Of a stretch of DNA of 64,000 bases, positions 1 to 13,109 are shown one piece after another (the first letter of the stretch is position 1; each line of letters opens with the position of its first letter). The notes under the pieces were generated by a model, which made no database searches, was not told where the DNA came from, and was given only the letters and a program-made list of their open reading frames with translations. The translations under genes were made by a program, and so were the position numbers. This DNA is from Pyrrhosoma nymphula (lineage: Eukaryota > Arthropoda > Insecta > Odonata > Coenagrionidae), in assembly GCA_963573305.1 (NCBI GenBank), contig OY754339.1, positions 91,357,838 through 91,421,837 on the forward strand, given 5' to 3'.

Positions 1-175
1 GCCGGAGTCGCGAAGCTCGAGGAAGCTCTGATTCGGGAAGGGAGGGATTGGGGGGGTGGGGCGGGGCAAGGTGGGGCAAGGAGTGGCAGGGTGGAGCATA
101 AGGGGGTGAGGGACATTCGATTCTAAAAAAGACTGTGGAGGGGAGACAAGGGGAAGGGCTATGAAGAGCCGATGG

Positions 176-244
176 TATAAAACGACGGATGACCGCCACA
201 GCCGGCATCCATCCCTGAGCTCTTCACGAGGCAAGGAAGTCACA
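176..244 (+). promoter_or_regulatory. Core promoter and 5' UTR of gene A
   Basis: TATAAAA lies at 176-182. The A of the shared GCATCCATCCC motif, the likely start of transcription, is at 207, 31 nt from the first T of the TATA box. The 38-nt leader that follows (CTGAGCTCTTC...GGCAAGGAAGTCA) is conserved in all six genes. The stretch from 1 to 170 is G-rich and holds no coding sequence that I recognise. Confidence 0.85.
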
Positions 245-2363
245 ATGAAGGTCCTGGTGAGTACCTGCACAGCCATTTGATTCATCAACGGAAAAGACTT
301 TAGTCCTGCATTTGTTCAAACGTGACCTATTCCGTAGAAAAAATTGTAGTGTTTCCGCTTAATAATTCTACTTGCCAGCTGGAATTTCTATTTACGACAC
401 GTACTGAGAGTAGTTTCAACATAATATTTCAAAGTGAAAGGGTTTACTTACACGTTCTAATTTCAGAATAAGTAACTCTCCTACTTGCGGTTTTTAAAAT
501 AATTTCAGATTGATTTAAAATAAAAAAATATATATACAGCCACAAAAGTTAAACCAACAATCAACCCAGCCAACAAAGTTCAAATACCTACGTTCGAAAA
601 GTCAAAGTAAGAACGGTCAATGGAAAAATGAATTATTCAACATGCAAGCCTGTTAAGTATTTCAAACTCATAATCTTTGGTAACTAGGGGGAAAGAAAAC
701 TGAAGAGTAGTCGAGTTCGAATGCTTAATTTACGCTCGCGAAAACAGGAGCACAAAAGAAGCGATCAAAATGAGTAGTCATCCTCTTGAGAGCCATTAAC
801 CTTGGCCATGATATGGATCTCGAGTAAAAGTGAAATCGAGGAGACCAGTAGAGCGCGATGAAAACCGGTCCCATTCGAAGGAAAACCATTGAAAATCAAA
901 CAAGATCTAAAGATTGCCTCGAGACTTACCACTTGATTAAATGCCACGGAAAAACTAAAAAGAGCAAACAGGACAAGAGTGTTCTAATAATTTCGAAGTT
1001 CACCGATGATTCTAACCCATTTATTTCTTCACAGGTCGTTATCTCCGCCGTGCTGGCAGTTGCCGCTGCTGGTGAATTGGGCTTCGCCTACTCCTCTGTA
1101 GCTCCGTACTACAACAACTTCTACGGTGGGCACCCATACTCCGCCTACCCGTACTCCGGCTATCCGTACACCGGCATCCACGGCTTCCGCAGCGCTGTTG
1201 CCGCTCCTTTGGCCTACAACGCCGCTCCCTATGCCTACAACGCCGCTCCCTACGCCTACAATGTTGCTCCCTACGGATACCACGGAGCTCTCGCCACCAA
1301 GAGCCAGTACCACGCTCAGGTAAGAACAACGCTAAATTTTCCAAACTGCACAGAAATCCACCTTTTGACTAAAAATCTCATTCCACCAATTAAAAAATAT
1401 AACAATGGTTATTTGAAATCAACGCCTAAATCTCCAAATTAACTAAGATATATTTATCCTATGAATCAATTGTCATATTAAACTACATATTAAGAACAAG
1501 TTCAAAGCTCATACCATTCAACTTTCAAGATATCCTAAATTCCACAAAAAATATCTATTCCCACCTAACTCTCAGTTAGTTCAATGCGTAAGTTTCCAAA
1601 TACTCCAGAGCCTCTTTCAATATATTAAAAGCCATACTCAAACGATCCTTCATCCCCGGAGCAAGTATTGAGCCATGGTGACTTCAACGCCCAACTTTGA
1701 AAAGTACAATAATTCACTGGTGACTTCAACGTGTGAATATTTTGCTCATAACCCTTTTTGCGTCTGCAAAATCTAATTCCTAGCTTTTTATGGATCCATT
1801 TCTATAATTTTGTAGGTTCTTCCTTTCTAACGATGTGCCCATATCTCTTTTTCTTCCTGCAGGATGAGTTCGGCCAGGCCTCATACGGACACGCCACCCA
1901 CGACCAGGCTCACTCTGCCGTCCGCGACGCCTTCGGCGGTGTCACCGGGTCTTACTCTTACGTGAATCCCGAGGGCAAGGTCGTCCAGGCCCACTACACC
2001 GCTGATTCCGTCCACGGATTCCGTGTGGCTTCCAACGACCTCCCGGTCGCCCCCGCCGTCCCCCCCGCACCCGTCTACCCCGAGCTCGTCGGACCCGAGC
2101 CCGTCCAGGACACCCCTGAGGTCGTGGCCGCCCGCGCCGAGCACCTCGCCGCCCACGCCGAGGCCAAGAGCCGTAGCCGCCGTCAGGCCATCTACTCTCC
2201 CTTCGCCTATGGCCACCACGGTGTCCTGCCCTACGCCGCTCACGGTGTCCTTCCCTACGCCGCTCACGGTGTCCTCCCCTACGCCGCTCACCCCGTCCGC
2301 CCTGCCACCCTCACCACCGTCGTCAACAACCCCGGACACGCCATCTCCTACCGCGTCGACTAA
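245..2363 (+). CDS. Cuticular protein, RR (chitin-binding) family, gene A
   Basis: Structural protein of the insect exoskeleton, secreted and expected to bind chitin. Exons are 245-256, 1035-1319 and 1863-2363, all introns in phase 0 with GT/AG ends, giving 265 residues. Residues 1-16 form a signal peptide that is split by intron 1 after MKVL. Exon 2 (residues 5-99) is Tyr/Ala/Pro-rich with AAPYAYN repeats. Exon 3 holds the RR core at about 128-160 (GSYSYVNPEGK, then HYTAD, then GFRVASNDLP), a Pro-rich linker, an RSRR site at 203-206, and a tail with three GVLPYAAH repeats. The start is fixed by the conserved leader and the short first exon common to the array. The last exon is almost identical to that of gene F, while intron 2 resembles that of gene E. 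The RR family is clear; the RR-1/RR-2 subclass is not settled. Confidence 0.93.
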
Positions 2364-2678
2364 GCTCATCTCTTCATCACCGCACGTCTAAGCGAATCCT
2401 CGTTGAACTTATGACAAGTGCCGACGATGGTACCTCGCCCTGAACTTCCACCACCCTGGGGCGAGAGAATGACGTTCCATCCAACCATCCTACGAATCGG
2501 GATGAACTGAACGTGAGGCGGTTGCCACCTCAAGGACAGCTCCTGAAGGCAGTTTCCAACCTCTCCTGTTGAGTGATGATGACTGAGCGTGTGTGGCAGT
2601 GTGAATGAGTCAACCTTCCCCATTGCTGTCTCCCCGAACATCCATCCTATTGAATTGACTGCTCCTTCGCTGAAGTTC

Positions 2679-2684
2679 AATAAA
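2679..2684 (+). terminator. Poly(A) signal of gene A
   Basis: AATAAA about 315 nt after the stop codon, followed by AT-rich sequence. The 3' UTR (2364-2700) differs from those of genes B-E. Confidence 0.75.
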
Positions 2685-2700
2685 TACCTTATTTCAATCG

Positions 2701-5700
2701 AAAACTTTATGGTACTTCTTTATTTTTGTATTATCCTTCCCTAGTAGAGTCTACACCACATGTGAAGCAATCGAGAGAGCTTTGACCAGTCCTCTTAATC
2801 ATTAAGAATTCTATCAATTTAAAGATAAGAGTAAGTCGATTTATTTACGTCTAACTTAAGACTTCAATAATATTCAAAGCCAACTGATGGATGCAGAAAT
2901 GCATTTCCAGCAGCATATTTGTAGACAAATACGCTTGAATAACCAATTAAAACCATGAAGGCAGAAGAACAGAGAATAAACCACGTATGTATTATATTGG
3001 ATAAAAATAGGTCTTTTAGAATCTAGTAGTACACAATTATACTTCCCTGAATTAAGAAAATTATATAGAGAAGTTAATAACACGAATTTATATTAGCACA
3101 TAATATGAAATAGTGTCGGTCAAATATCGCCGGAGTTAAGGCATTAGAAATACTTCGGCTTATTTTGTGTTTCAATGAAAAGTTGTCACTCTTTGCCTTT
3201 TAGCTGATACTCTAGATTGCTACATTCAATCTTGCTTCAGCCTTAATTCCAATCCATTTTCTTTTATGAAACCGGATGAGAAAATGTAGAGGCCGATTCA
3301 CAATGGTTTTTTCCACAATCACTGCTGGCATACCATCATTGCTGCAAGTTGCTTTTACATTCAAAAGACTTTTATAAATAATTTTACAATATGGAAAAGA
3401 ATCCAATAACCTTTTTCAAAATATCACTGATTTAACATTTTATTAATCACTAATCACTTTTTTTGCAACAGTCATTAGAAAACTTAAATCTTCAATTTTC
3501 AAATACCGTGGCTACTATTATCTCCATTTCTATTGCCTAAATAAAAAATAATACTGTAGATAAGTTAAAATGTTGATCATGCGCTATGATTGCACCAAAT
3601 GTTTGTTAAATAAAGTTTGACTCAGAAATTTTAAAAAGTTTATGAAACCCAAGTTGTTCATTGAAGACGTTGTGGCGTAACTCACAAAGTTAATCTTTAA
3701 AATTAATTAAAATCCCACAAATTTACGCCAAAATTGTAAACCGTAATAATTACAAACTTCTGGAGGCTATAAAATTGTAAATTTCCAAGATGGATTACAA
3801 GTTGTAGTATCGTTTTAATTGAGCAGAAATTCCAAGCTGAAATTAGCATAGCTAATAAAAAAGTCACTATATGAAATAAGACATACAATTTCAAATATAT
3901 CAAGCTTCCACACAGAGTACCTTCCTATGGAAGAACACAAATATCTACCGATACTTTTTTTTAAATCCATCCTATTGACTTTGATATGGCATCTCAAGGC
4001 AGAATTACGAAATTTTCAGATTCCGCCTGATGCATCACAAATATCCTGATGATAGAAATAATAATCGATACATGTGTGCAATATTTTCGGCAGTGTTTGT
4101 TGGTTTTAGCTGTTAAATGCTCGGCCAAGCATGTTTATAAGATTGGGCAATGGATTAGCCTTTCAGGGGAAAACGTTTTTAAGATACAGGAAAGTGAACA
4201 CTGTAATTTATACAAGCATTCATGAAAAGGTATCGCGTGAATAGAACAACGCACATTTCCTTGAATTCAATTGTTTTCTCATTCCACCAAAGCTTTGACA
4301 ATTTATGCTAAGTATAAAATAAAATTGAGATATAGCATCCACGTTTCAATTATTGATGGTTCAAGATGGAGTCTTTCTCTACACTGATATCTTAGCTTCG
4401 ACGGCCTTTCAATGTCAATTATCTATGATTTCTTTTCGATACTCATCTCAAATACCAGGAAGTCTCAAGTATTAATCGCTTTATTCTGAGCGTTGGCCGG
4501 AGAGGATCTAGAGCAACAAGGGAATATTTAGCACGGCATTAGTTAATCTTTTTAACGCAATTTAAAAATCTTTCGAAGTGAGTAAAAAATCAATGAAGCA
4601 AAGAAAAATTAATGTACCTGCAATATTTTCCATGAATCGATTGACATATTCACTTCTTAAAAAAGCACAATGTTTCCTATTCAGCAAAAATAAGAATTTA
4701 GTTGAAAACATTTTAAACATAATTTGCGGACGTTGGATAAAATGCTAAGTACCATATCATCAAAGGTTTGAAAGGGATACAGTTAAGTGAAGCCCTAACT
4801 GCTGCTTATTCCTTTACTTCGCTCCAGGTTTTCTTCCTTGGCAACTACGCTGTGTGTCCTTGGCATCTTTCCCTTCGCCTTCCTCATTGGCCTCTTTCTT
4901 GTCTCTCCGAACTGTATCCGTTTAAAACACTTGTCCCTCGGAGTGTATCCAAATAACTCCGTAATGTATTTTGGTTGTGTACACCCAATTCGACGTGTTC
5001 TCTTTGTTGAACTGTAGAGGCATATATTATGTGGCTCTTTTGTATACCTCACCGACACTCACTATTTCCATCCATTTAATCATTAGCGTAACGAAGGCTT
5101 ACTATTTCTTTTGAACCACTTTCCAATTGGACCACGCTCATGACCTATAGATTACCGTAGCTCATAAGGCTGTCATCACATACTGCTTTCTCATCTCAAG
5201 TCGCATGTTCTCCGATCGAAGTAGTTGTCTCTTCAAATCAACGTCTTATTTCCTAGAACTACTCTTCGTTCTGCTGCCATAAATTTCTTTACCGCGACTT
5301 TCTGATGATCTTCAAATGATCATTTGCATATTATCTCTTAAAGATTCCAATAATTGCCAGAGATATAAGAGTCTAAAGTGGAATGGACGGGCAACCATCC
5401 CATAACGGCCGTGACGCCATTTTATCCATCGCTTCTTCCCTCATATTCCAGATACTTACAAATAAAATGCCTTAAAAAAGGTTTTTGTGAAGATCTCCAC
5501 CCCTGCCGGAAATACAACAGCATAAAGATTTAGAACATACTTTGAAAAAATATCCGTCTTCACCGGGAATGGAACCACGGTCCTTTGATCGATAGATGAA
5601 ATGACGCCTGAGTTCGTTTTGCGGAAACAGAAAAAAATGCATCTTTCTAAGATTAGTTATTTGTCTATTAGGCCTTAATTTTTCGAAGCAACTCCGTCAA

Positions 5701-7085
5701 TCTATATGAAAACCTTTGCAAGTGTGATTTCAACGGTAATATCGAAAAAGCATTCGAATGATAATCCCCCATTTTTCTATGCTGGGGCGCACAACTGCTT
5801 TCCTCTTCCATCTTCCATTTTCTTGTTTCCTTAGGGTTGATTTCAATATTAGGTACATTAATAAAGATTGCATTTTTGTATCATCTTAGATCACTCAAGG
5901 AGATCATCTGGAGTTTCCGTCTATGCTGCGATGTTACGAAACAGAGCATGTTGATTTATCTTCCTTTCACTTTAATTACGGGATATGAATGGGTAGTATG
6001 AGGGTAATGAAGAAAGTCAAAGTGAAGTGTCATGCAGGAATGAAAGTTTTTGCTGACAATAAGGTCGAGAGCTGCAACATACTACTACCCTCGGATAGAT
6101 GCCTAATGATTATGACGATATCTTTAATAGAGGATGGACATTTCTAGGAATCCCCACCTACCCATAACTCCATTTCTTCCGATGCAGCGATGGATAAGAA
6201 CAATAACAATACGTGATACGGATAAAAATGCACGTGTTCAAGTGCGGGAGCTTTGCTTTGAGTGGTATAAGACATAACCACATGCAAAAAGCCTTTATTT
6301 ATTTCTTATTTAAATTATGCAATTTCCTAATTTTTTGCATTCTGTGCCAGTAATTTCCATATCAACCACTCGAACTGCATTTCTACGCATTGTTTAACCA
6401 CTAATTTGGAGCTATTATAACTTTCGTATCCCACTATGTCAATTTTCAATAGTTATTTCCTCTATGTTTTCATTTTTTTAAGTTTACTGATTTTTTAAAG
6501 GTATGGTACTGGTACTGGTATAACTTGTACTAAGTAATAGTTTATAGCTCGATATAAAAATAAAAAAAATACCTAATAAATGCCAGAATTTGTAAATGGA
6601 ATAAAACGATAATTACACGGTATGATCAGGAACTAAATTATATCAATGACAGCCAAAACGCTATGGAACTAACTAAAAATACATATGGTCGAACAAATGG
6701 TCAATGATTTGAAACCACGAATAGCCCCGAGAAAATGGACTAACAATGAATATTCAAGGCCTTTCTTAATTTTTTATTCCGTCTTTTCAACTTCTTGAAT
6801 AATTCAATAAATATCATCAACTATTTCCAATTCAAAGCAGTATAAATTCAATAGGAGTCACCCGCTACAAAGATACACAAATGCTTTGAATTTACAGCAA
6901 AAAAAGTATTCCCATGCAATGATATTTCAGTCTAGGGCAACGATTCCTTCATTGTAAATTATGCACTTTTGGTGCAACTTCATCAATTGTTTGGAAATTT
7001 AAAGGATAAACTTAAAACTTTGAAACATTGTTACAGCTCTTCAGATTACGTAGTCCACTCTAGTTCAATTATCTTAAAAAGTAAC
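2701..7085. other. Intergenic region between genes A and B, no gene recognised
   Basis: AT-rich sequence with only short open frames and no family motifs. A candidate tRNA-derived SINE box B lies at about 5560-5590 and is listed separately. Nothing else is supported. Confidence 0.6.
5545..5635 (-). repeat. Possible tRNA-derived SINE remnant
   Basis: The minus strand contains a box-B-like GGTTCCATTCCC flanked by bases able to form a short T-arm (ACCG/CGGT). No convincing box A was found, so this is a weak call. Confidence 0.25.
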
Positions 7086-7090
7086 ATTTA

Positions 7091-7290
7091 GGACCGGTTT
7101 CATAATACCTGGTTAATGTTAATCGCAATATTAGATAGAATTTTCTATAACTTGTAGTTAATTGGGAATTCTGGTTCTGTAATTTACACCAGATTGTAGT
7201 TTAGTAGACATGAGCGCTAAAGATGGCGGAATGTATTCACTTTGTTTTACATGGCGAGAGAAAATTTAACAAGAAGTTATAAAACCGGAA
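7091..7290. mobile_element. Short TIR element (MITE-like)
   Basis: ACCGGTTTCATAAT at 7093 is matched in inverted orientation by TTATAAAACCGG at 7277-7288, giving a unit of about 200 bp with no coding capacity. The target duplication is not clear and the inverted repeat is short and imperfect. Confidence 0.4.
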
Positions 7291-7804
7291 GCCATTAGTG
7301 TGCAGACCTCAGCTTTAGATCTATATGACACGTAAACCTAATTAACTAACCCATATTTTAAACACATCGTAAATGTGAAGGAAAGGGCTTGCAAAACTAA
7401 TAATTTAATATGATATTTAATCAACATGAGCATCATTGTGCTTTGATATATTTTATTTTGGTTTGATAATCCCAATAATAAAGATACAGTGGAACTAGAG
7501 GCCAAATGAAGCAAACTATACCACACTCAAATAACTCCTCCAAAACGTACAAATGCAGTAACGACACATTATACACCACAAACGGTGTCATCATAAAACA
7601 AAGTCGGAAGAGGAGACTAAGCAATGGAACATTTATAGCCAGGCACGAACCTACCAACCGATTTGGTCCTCGAATCGAAGCAGTCCCAACAAAAGGAGCA
7701 CAGCAAGAGAGGGCGGGGTCGGTTATCACGAAGTGGTGGGAAAAAAAAGGGCGTGGAAGTTTGACAGGTTGGACACAACACGAAGGCTTAACGAGGGGAC
7801 ACGG

Positions 7805-7873
7805 TATATAAGGACCAAGCTACACCGCAGACAGCATCCATCCCTGAGCTCTCCAAGAGGCAAGGAAGTCAAC
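7805..7873 (+). promoter_or_regulatory. Core promoter and 5' UTR of gene B
   Basis: TATATAA at 7805-7811, with the A of GCATCCATCCC at 7836 (31 nt downstream) and a 38-nt leader to the ATG. The DNA upstream of the TATA box differs from that of genes C-E, but the core spacing is identical. Confidence 0.85.
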
Positions 7874-9390
7874 ATGAAGGTCCTGGTGAGTGAATTACCA
7901 ACGTCTCGCGCCCAACATCACCCGCTGAACGTCAAGGAGTCCTCCTGTGTGTACAACTCTCCATTGTCTCCTAAGGATACTAGAAATTAACTTGGATTTA
8001 ATCTTCTCTTTTAGGTCGTTATCTCCGCTGTGCTGGCTGTGGCAGCCGCCGGGCATCTTGGCTTTGGCTACTCTTCCGTCGCCCCATATTACAATGGGAT
8101 CTACGGCACGTACCCGTACACCAGCCTGCCATACTCCTCAGCTGCTCTTCCCTACAGCACCGCCCGTCTTGCAACACCCTTCGCCTACAACGTTGCGCCC
8201 TACGCCTACAACGCTGCCCCCTACGCCTACAACGTAGCCCACGGCACACAAAGCCAGTACCACGCCCAGGTGAATTCAAAGCTTAAAGGCCTTAAATTAC
8301 AGGAGAACTAGAATAATTATTCACAACTTGAAAGAAAACTGAATTGGATCGCCTCTATGGGTTTTCAATGCACGCAATACCACTACTTTGACTGGAGCCA
8401 TCGAAGGATTTGAAATCAAATAATAGCTAATTTCTGATTTTTCGTTCCATAAAGAGATTTTGATGCTAGATTTCCAATCTCCAGTTATGATGTAGAAACT
8501 AACAATTTCACCCTCAACGTATCAATCGCACCAAGGAATGATTCCGAATTGTTTCACTAAGGGAAATAGCTGATGTATTCCCAAACAATAACCATACCAC
8601 ATAAGTAAAATATGATCTAGCCAGTATCTAACTCATAATAGGTCAAAAGTCATAAAACTCAAGTTTACCTTTGATAATCAAGTAGAGTATTTAGTATTTT
8701 AAATAGATCTTCATAATTACTAGGGAAAATAAGAATAAAATTGATGGAATCGGGTCTGAATTGGTATAAACGATGAATATCCAAGAAACTGCGAGGTTTG
8801 TTCTTGCAACATTAAAGATAAATATTTTCATAAATGCTGAGTAAAAGTATATTTGGTCCAAAGGCACCGTCTCAACAGCTACACTCTATATGAGTTTCCT
8901 TTATGCTATAACCATCTTCCCTTCTTTACAGGATGCGTTCGGCCAGGCCTCATACGGACACGCCACCTACAACCAGGCTCACTCTGCCGTTCGCGACGCC
9001 TTCGGCGGTGTCACCGGGTCATACTCTTACGTGAATCCCACGGGCAAGATCGTCCAGACCCACTACACCGCCGATTCCGTCCACGGATTCCGTGTGGCTT
9101 CCAACGACCTCCCGGTCGGCCCCGCCGTCCCTCCCGCACCCGTCTACCCCGAGCTCGTCGGACCCGAGCCCGTGCAGGACACCCCTGAGGTGGTGGCCGC
9201 CCGCGCCGAGCACCTCGCCGCCCACGCCGAGGCCAAGAGCCGTAGCCGCCGTCAGGCCATCTACGCCACTGCTCCCATCTCCTACTCCCACAGCGCCTTC
9301 GTCAGGCACTCCACCCCCCTGGTCTCCAGCCTCGTGACCCCCGTGGCCTACAGCACCTACCGCAGCCCCTTGGCCGTCCGCGTCTACTAG
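7874..9390 (+). CDS. Cuticular protein, RR family, gene B (divergent copy)
   Basis: Secreted cuticle structural protein. Exons are 7874-7885, 8015-8269 and 8932-9390, coding for 241 residues. The signal peptide spans residues 1-16. Exon 2 (5-89) is shorter than in the paralogues: it lacks the NNFYGGHPYSAYPYSGYPY segment and carries TYPYTSLPYSSAALPYSTA instead. Exon 3 starts DAFGQ, where the other copies have DEFGQ. The RR core at about 118-150 reads NPTGKIVQTHY, with Thr in place of the Glu seen in the others. RSRR is at 193-196 and the tail ends LAVRVY, as in genes C and D. This is the most diverged member of the array and is isolated by about 18 kb from gene C. Confidence 0.93.
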
Positions 9391-9561
9391 GACATCTCGC
9401 CCATAGACAAGTGCCGAAGAACAGCGACAGCTTCATGAGACCACCTGGCAACCGACAACAGTACTAAATTTTCACTCCTCTCTCTACATCGGTATATTTT
9501 GGAGAGCTCTGACACCGATGGAGTTGACTGTGAATATTTGTAAATATTCCTCAACAAGTAC

Positions 9562-9567
9562 AATAAA
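9562..9567 (+). terminator. Poly(A) signal of gene B
   Basis: AATAAA preceded by a 3' UTR block (GGAGTTGACTGTGAATATTT at about 9520) that also occurs in genes C, D and E, so these four share a 3' end by descent. Confidence 0.75.
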
Positions 9568-9569
9568 AT

Positions 9570-10305
9570 TCTGCATGAATTAAAATTTTTCGACTTTAAT
9601 TTGGCAATTTCAATAAGAGCCCATAAAACTTTTCTACCGTGACAACAAAGGGTTGACATCATATTGTCACTTCAAATATGTTTATGAATTACAACAGACC
9701 TACTGTCTTTAATCTACTGTCATTACTCACACCGGATAATGACTATTTTCAATTAGAATAATTACGAATAGCCAGTAAGTGATAGCATAACATGTATGTC
9801 CGAATCCGCCAACGTTTGAATCTGATCAGATATTTAGAGTCAAGGCCAAAATTTTATAAATTTTATTCTTAAAGTATTTAAATAAAAAGCTCAGTTGATA
9901 GATAATATCATTCTCTCGCCTCAGTATATTTCACCAATACATAAGAATAGTACTTTGCCTTCATCTTTTTTAGTATAAAAAAATAGTAGAATGTAAATCA
10001 CCATAATCCTAGAACTTTCCCTCTTCGTCATCAGATTATTTACCGCTAAAACGAACTGTGTTTTATTTCACTGATAAATGCTCATACTATTACTGAAAAA
10101 TGCTTATGACAAAATACGAATGTTTACTTGAACAAGAACTTACAAAAAGAGTTTAGTAAAAGTACTCGTTAAAAATTTGTAAAATGTATACCAATTATCG
10201 GGCTTATGATTTTTATGGGCTGCTTTTACGTCCTAGGAGCCCAAAAGAGGAGTATAAGGAGACAGTATGCTACAAATGTAGCCACTGGATATTTCAACCT
10301 CCTTT
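9570..10305. other. Intergenic, nothing recognised
   Basis: AT-rich, no open frame of note and no repeat identified within the window. Confidence 0.5.
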
Positions 10306-10310
10306 TCTTT

Positions 10311-10760
10311 CGCCTGCAGGAAAACGTGATATTTAAATGCTAGAGGCGTGAATATCCTTTGAAAATCAAATTTCTGGTTGACAAGGAAATATGCTATTGT
10401 TGATATCAGAAAAAAAAAGATTTTTCAGCTAAAATATTAATTCCAGACAAATATGAAGCGTAAAAGAAAATCGAATGAAAGAAAATAAACTTCATTTATT
10501 CAGCTATCCGATTAAAAACATTTCAACCCTCTATCTTGAGTGGAAGTAATTTTAAAAAGCAAAAAATTATACCACTGCACAAAACCCAATACGTAGGGTA
10601 CCAAAGGGCCGGCACCTTTTTGGGACCTTTTGGGGCGCTGAGATATTTTTGGGCGCAGAGATCTTTTTAAAATAGCCTACAGTTTTCCTCATGTTTTTAA
10701 CTATTAGTCTGCAAAATTTCAGTACGATCAGAGTAAAACTTTAGTTTTGTATAAAACCAA
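10311..10760 (+). repeat. Dispersed repeat, left copy (one monomer)
   Basis: Runs from CTGCAGGAAAACGTGATATT through GCACAAAACCCAATACGTAG to a segment containing TTTGCAGACTAATAG in inverse. It is matched in inverted orientation at 16875-17545, where the internal monomer occurs twice. It ends next to an AGACAGACAAACGACAGACA tract and TTTATATATATAGAT. The family is unknown; it may be the 3' region of a LINE. Confidence 0.6.
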
Positions 10761-10810
10761 ACAGACAGACAAACGACAGACAACTATTCTTCTTTATATA
10801 TATAGATAGA

Positions 10811-11275
10811 TTAGTCAATATAAATTTTGTCCCTTTCAAAGTAATTCTCCTTAGAGTTAGTACATTTGTGCCAGCGATTTTTCCAATCTTGGAAGCACTT
10901 CTCGAACTCACTTTTCGGTATAGAGTTTAGCTCCTTCAGCGATTCTGTTTTTATCTCATCAATGGTAGCAAAACGTCGTCCTTCATGGTTCTTTTAAGCC
11001 TCGGGAATAGAGAGAAGTAACAGGGGAGCCATGCCCGGCTAATACGGTGGCTGAAGAAAAATAACGGTTTGTTTTTTTGCCAAAAAATTTCGAATAAGCA
11101 GTGAGGTGTGATCAGGAACATTATCGTAGTGCAATTTCCACGAGTTGTTCTGTCACAATTCTGGGCGTTTTCGTCGGATTGCTTCACGCAAATGGCGCAT
11201 AAATTCCAGGTAGTAATCCTTATTGACCGCACGACCATATGCCAGGAACTCGGAATTATTGAAATTCAGAATTGT
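10811..11275 (-). pseudogene. mariner-type transposase remnant
   Basis: DDE transposase of a mariner/Tc1-class element, badly decayed. Reading the minus strand, short matches occur in order across several frames: YYLEFMRHLREAIRRKRPEL, then WKLHYDNVPDHTS (a catalytic-Asp HxDNxPxH-type motif), then IPKSEFEKCFQDWKNRWHKC and ENYFERD at the C-terminus. Frameshifts and stop codons separate these blocks. No terminal repeats were found, so this is a fragment of roughly the C-terminal half. Family assignment is firm; the subfamily is not. Confidence 0.75.
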
Positions 11276-13100
11276 TAATCCCGCGAAATTTAAAAATTCC
11301 CGTTATTTTTTTATCACACCTCGTAGATATTTTAATGAGAACATTATATTGCATTGTTTCCCAACCATTGAAAAGGAACCTACTGGTGAGAATTCAAAGC
11401 TGACTGAGTGGGACTGGAACAGGCCGAAATATTTTTTCATCTCTATTGGGTTCGTCATCACTAGGGGGTTAAGAACGAAAGGGGCGCTCTTTTGGTACCG
11501 GTAAGGACAACTAGCGGTGTTAACCTACAACATTCAACTAGATGGAGAAATGGCCACTAGAATGAGAGGTCGCTTCCCCGCCTGCCCTTTTGACTAGTCT
11601 ACAAACGGCAGCAATGGCCACCAAGTAAGTCATGGTTCATCAATTAAGAAATTACCTCATTAATGGACCAATATCTTGAAGTCAGAAAGAAATTTTCCAA
11701 CACAAGTATAGATACACTCAGTCTACCGAGCTGATGAACCCATGCAGCCACGGATCTGAAGCAGCGCAGGGAACTAGTGCTTCTAAGAAAGGTGAACTAT
11801 GTTTTACTTAAATATTTGAAGGTCAACAAAATTAAATAATGTCATCATACATATGGAAGCAATTCTATATATTTTAGGTTAGCTTAATACGTGCCTGGTT
11901 TCAGTACCATTTGGCCATTACACAAAATATAAGCAGCCGTATTATTTATTTACCTAAATATGTGACAAGTTTCATCACCATCAGCGATTCCACCCGAATT
12001 GGCTGACACCAGTTGCAATGCGTCGAGGGCAAATTCTAAAATATTATTAGGGGGGTTAACGGGAGGTGTTTCTGGAATGCATATTTTTTGCGTTGATGAT
12101 AGCAAGAGTTTTCACGCATAAAGTACAAAACATGCCCACACAGCCAACTACCATAATATGCCCAGGTTTAATAAAACCGCTATCTTCAGTAAACGGTAGA
12201 GAATAAAACTAAGTCCTTAGCATACTATAATACGCCCTCAAATCCAACACCGAAATACAGATATTTTCAAAACTACACTAAGAAAAAATATAAATGAATA
12301 TTTTTTTCGTTATAATTTGTTTTGAAATTAATCAAATACACTTGTTATAAGATGACCTTTAAAACTTAATCATTGCAGTACTAAACCATTGCAGCGAGTT
12401 GAAGGCGTCAATTTCAATTTCCAATAATTAATTTAAACTTGTTTTTCAACATGTAACGTAAATGTGTCTTAAAGGAAAAATATGTAAAATAATTTCATTA
12501 TATTAAAAAAAACAGCAAAAGACTGTGACTTTAGGTGCGGGAAATGTGGCGAATATTATAATAGCCCACAGTAGTATTCCAGCAATAAAACTACAGTATC
12601 TCCAAACGTGGCAGCACAAAGAAGCCGATGAGGAAGATGCATCGAGTATAGCTTTAGCATTATTCCACGTAAGAGAAATGTTTGATGAAGGTGAAAAACC
12701 TCTCACTTAAAAATGCAAGTCGGAGCTATCAACCAAGACAACATAGCCACTATTTTCATTCTAACGAAAGCATTTTAAAATTAAATTTGCAAGTTGTGCA
12801 GAAGCATATTCTCATGCTACAATAGAGACATAAACTATTTATACTATGTAATTTTACAACCATATATAATTGTATTATAATTCCTAGAATATTACGATTA
12901 CATGAAGTATGAAATAACATTAAAAATTCTTATAAGGGTTTTTGGTGTACAAAGTGATATAAAATAAAAACAGTTGTTGCTCATTTCCCTCCCTGATAAA
13001 AAATAATAACGAATAAATGTCATTAATATCAGGAATAAATATATTATCTTCACCAGCAGTCAGCAATCCATGGATTCACTGCACTCTCCTCCCAAACCAC
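11276..13100. other. Intergenic, no gene recognised
   Basis: AT-rich. A 61-codon open frame at 12525-12710 has acidic residues but matches nothing I know. Nothing else is supported. Confidence 0.45.
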
Positions 13101-13109
13101 TGCGTAATT

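Noticed and set aside
858..1442. 194-codon unspliced frame starting upstream of exon 2 of gene A
   Set aside because: It reads through intron 1 and past the GTAAGA donor; the shared promoter, MKVL exon and splice sites give the real structure.
1881..2369. Long minus-strand open frame opposite exon 3 (about 160 codons), repeated opposite every gene
   Set aside because: It exists because the sense strand uses C/G in nearly every third position; its translation is a Gly/Val-rich shadow with no family match.
2023..2391. Pro/Ser/Thr-rich plus-strand frame overlapping exon 3
   Set aside because: Frame-shifted reading of the RR exon; the RR frame is the conserved one and is joined by proper splice sites.
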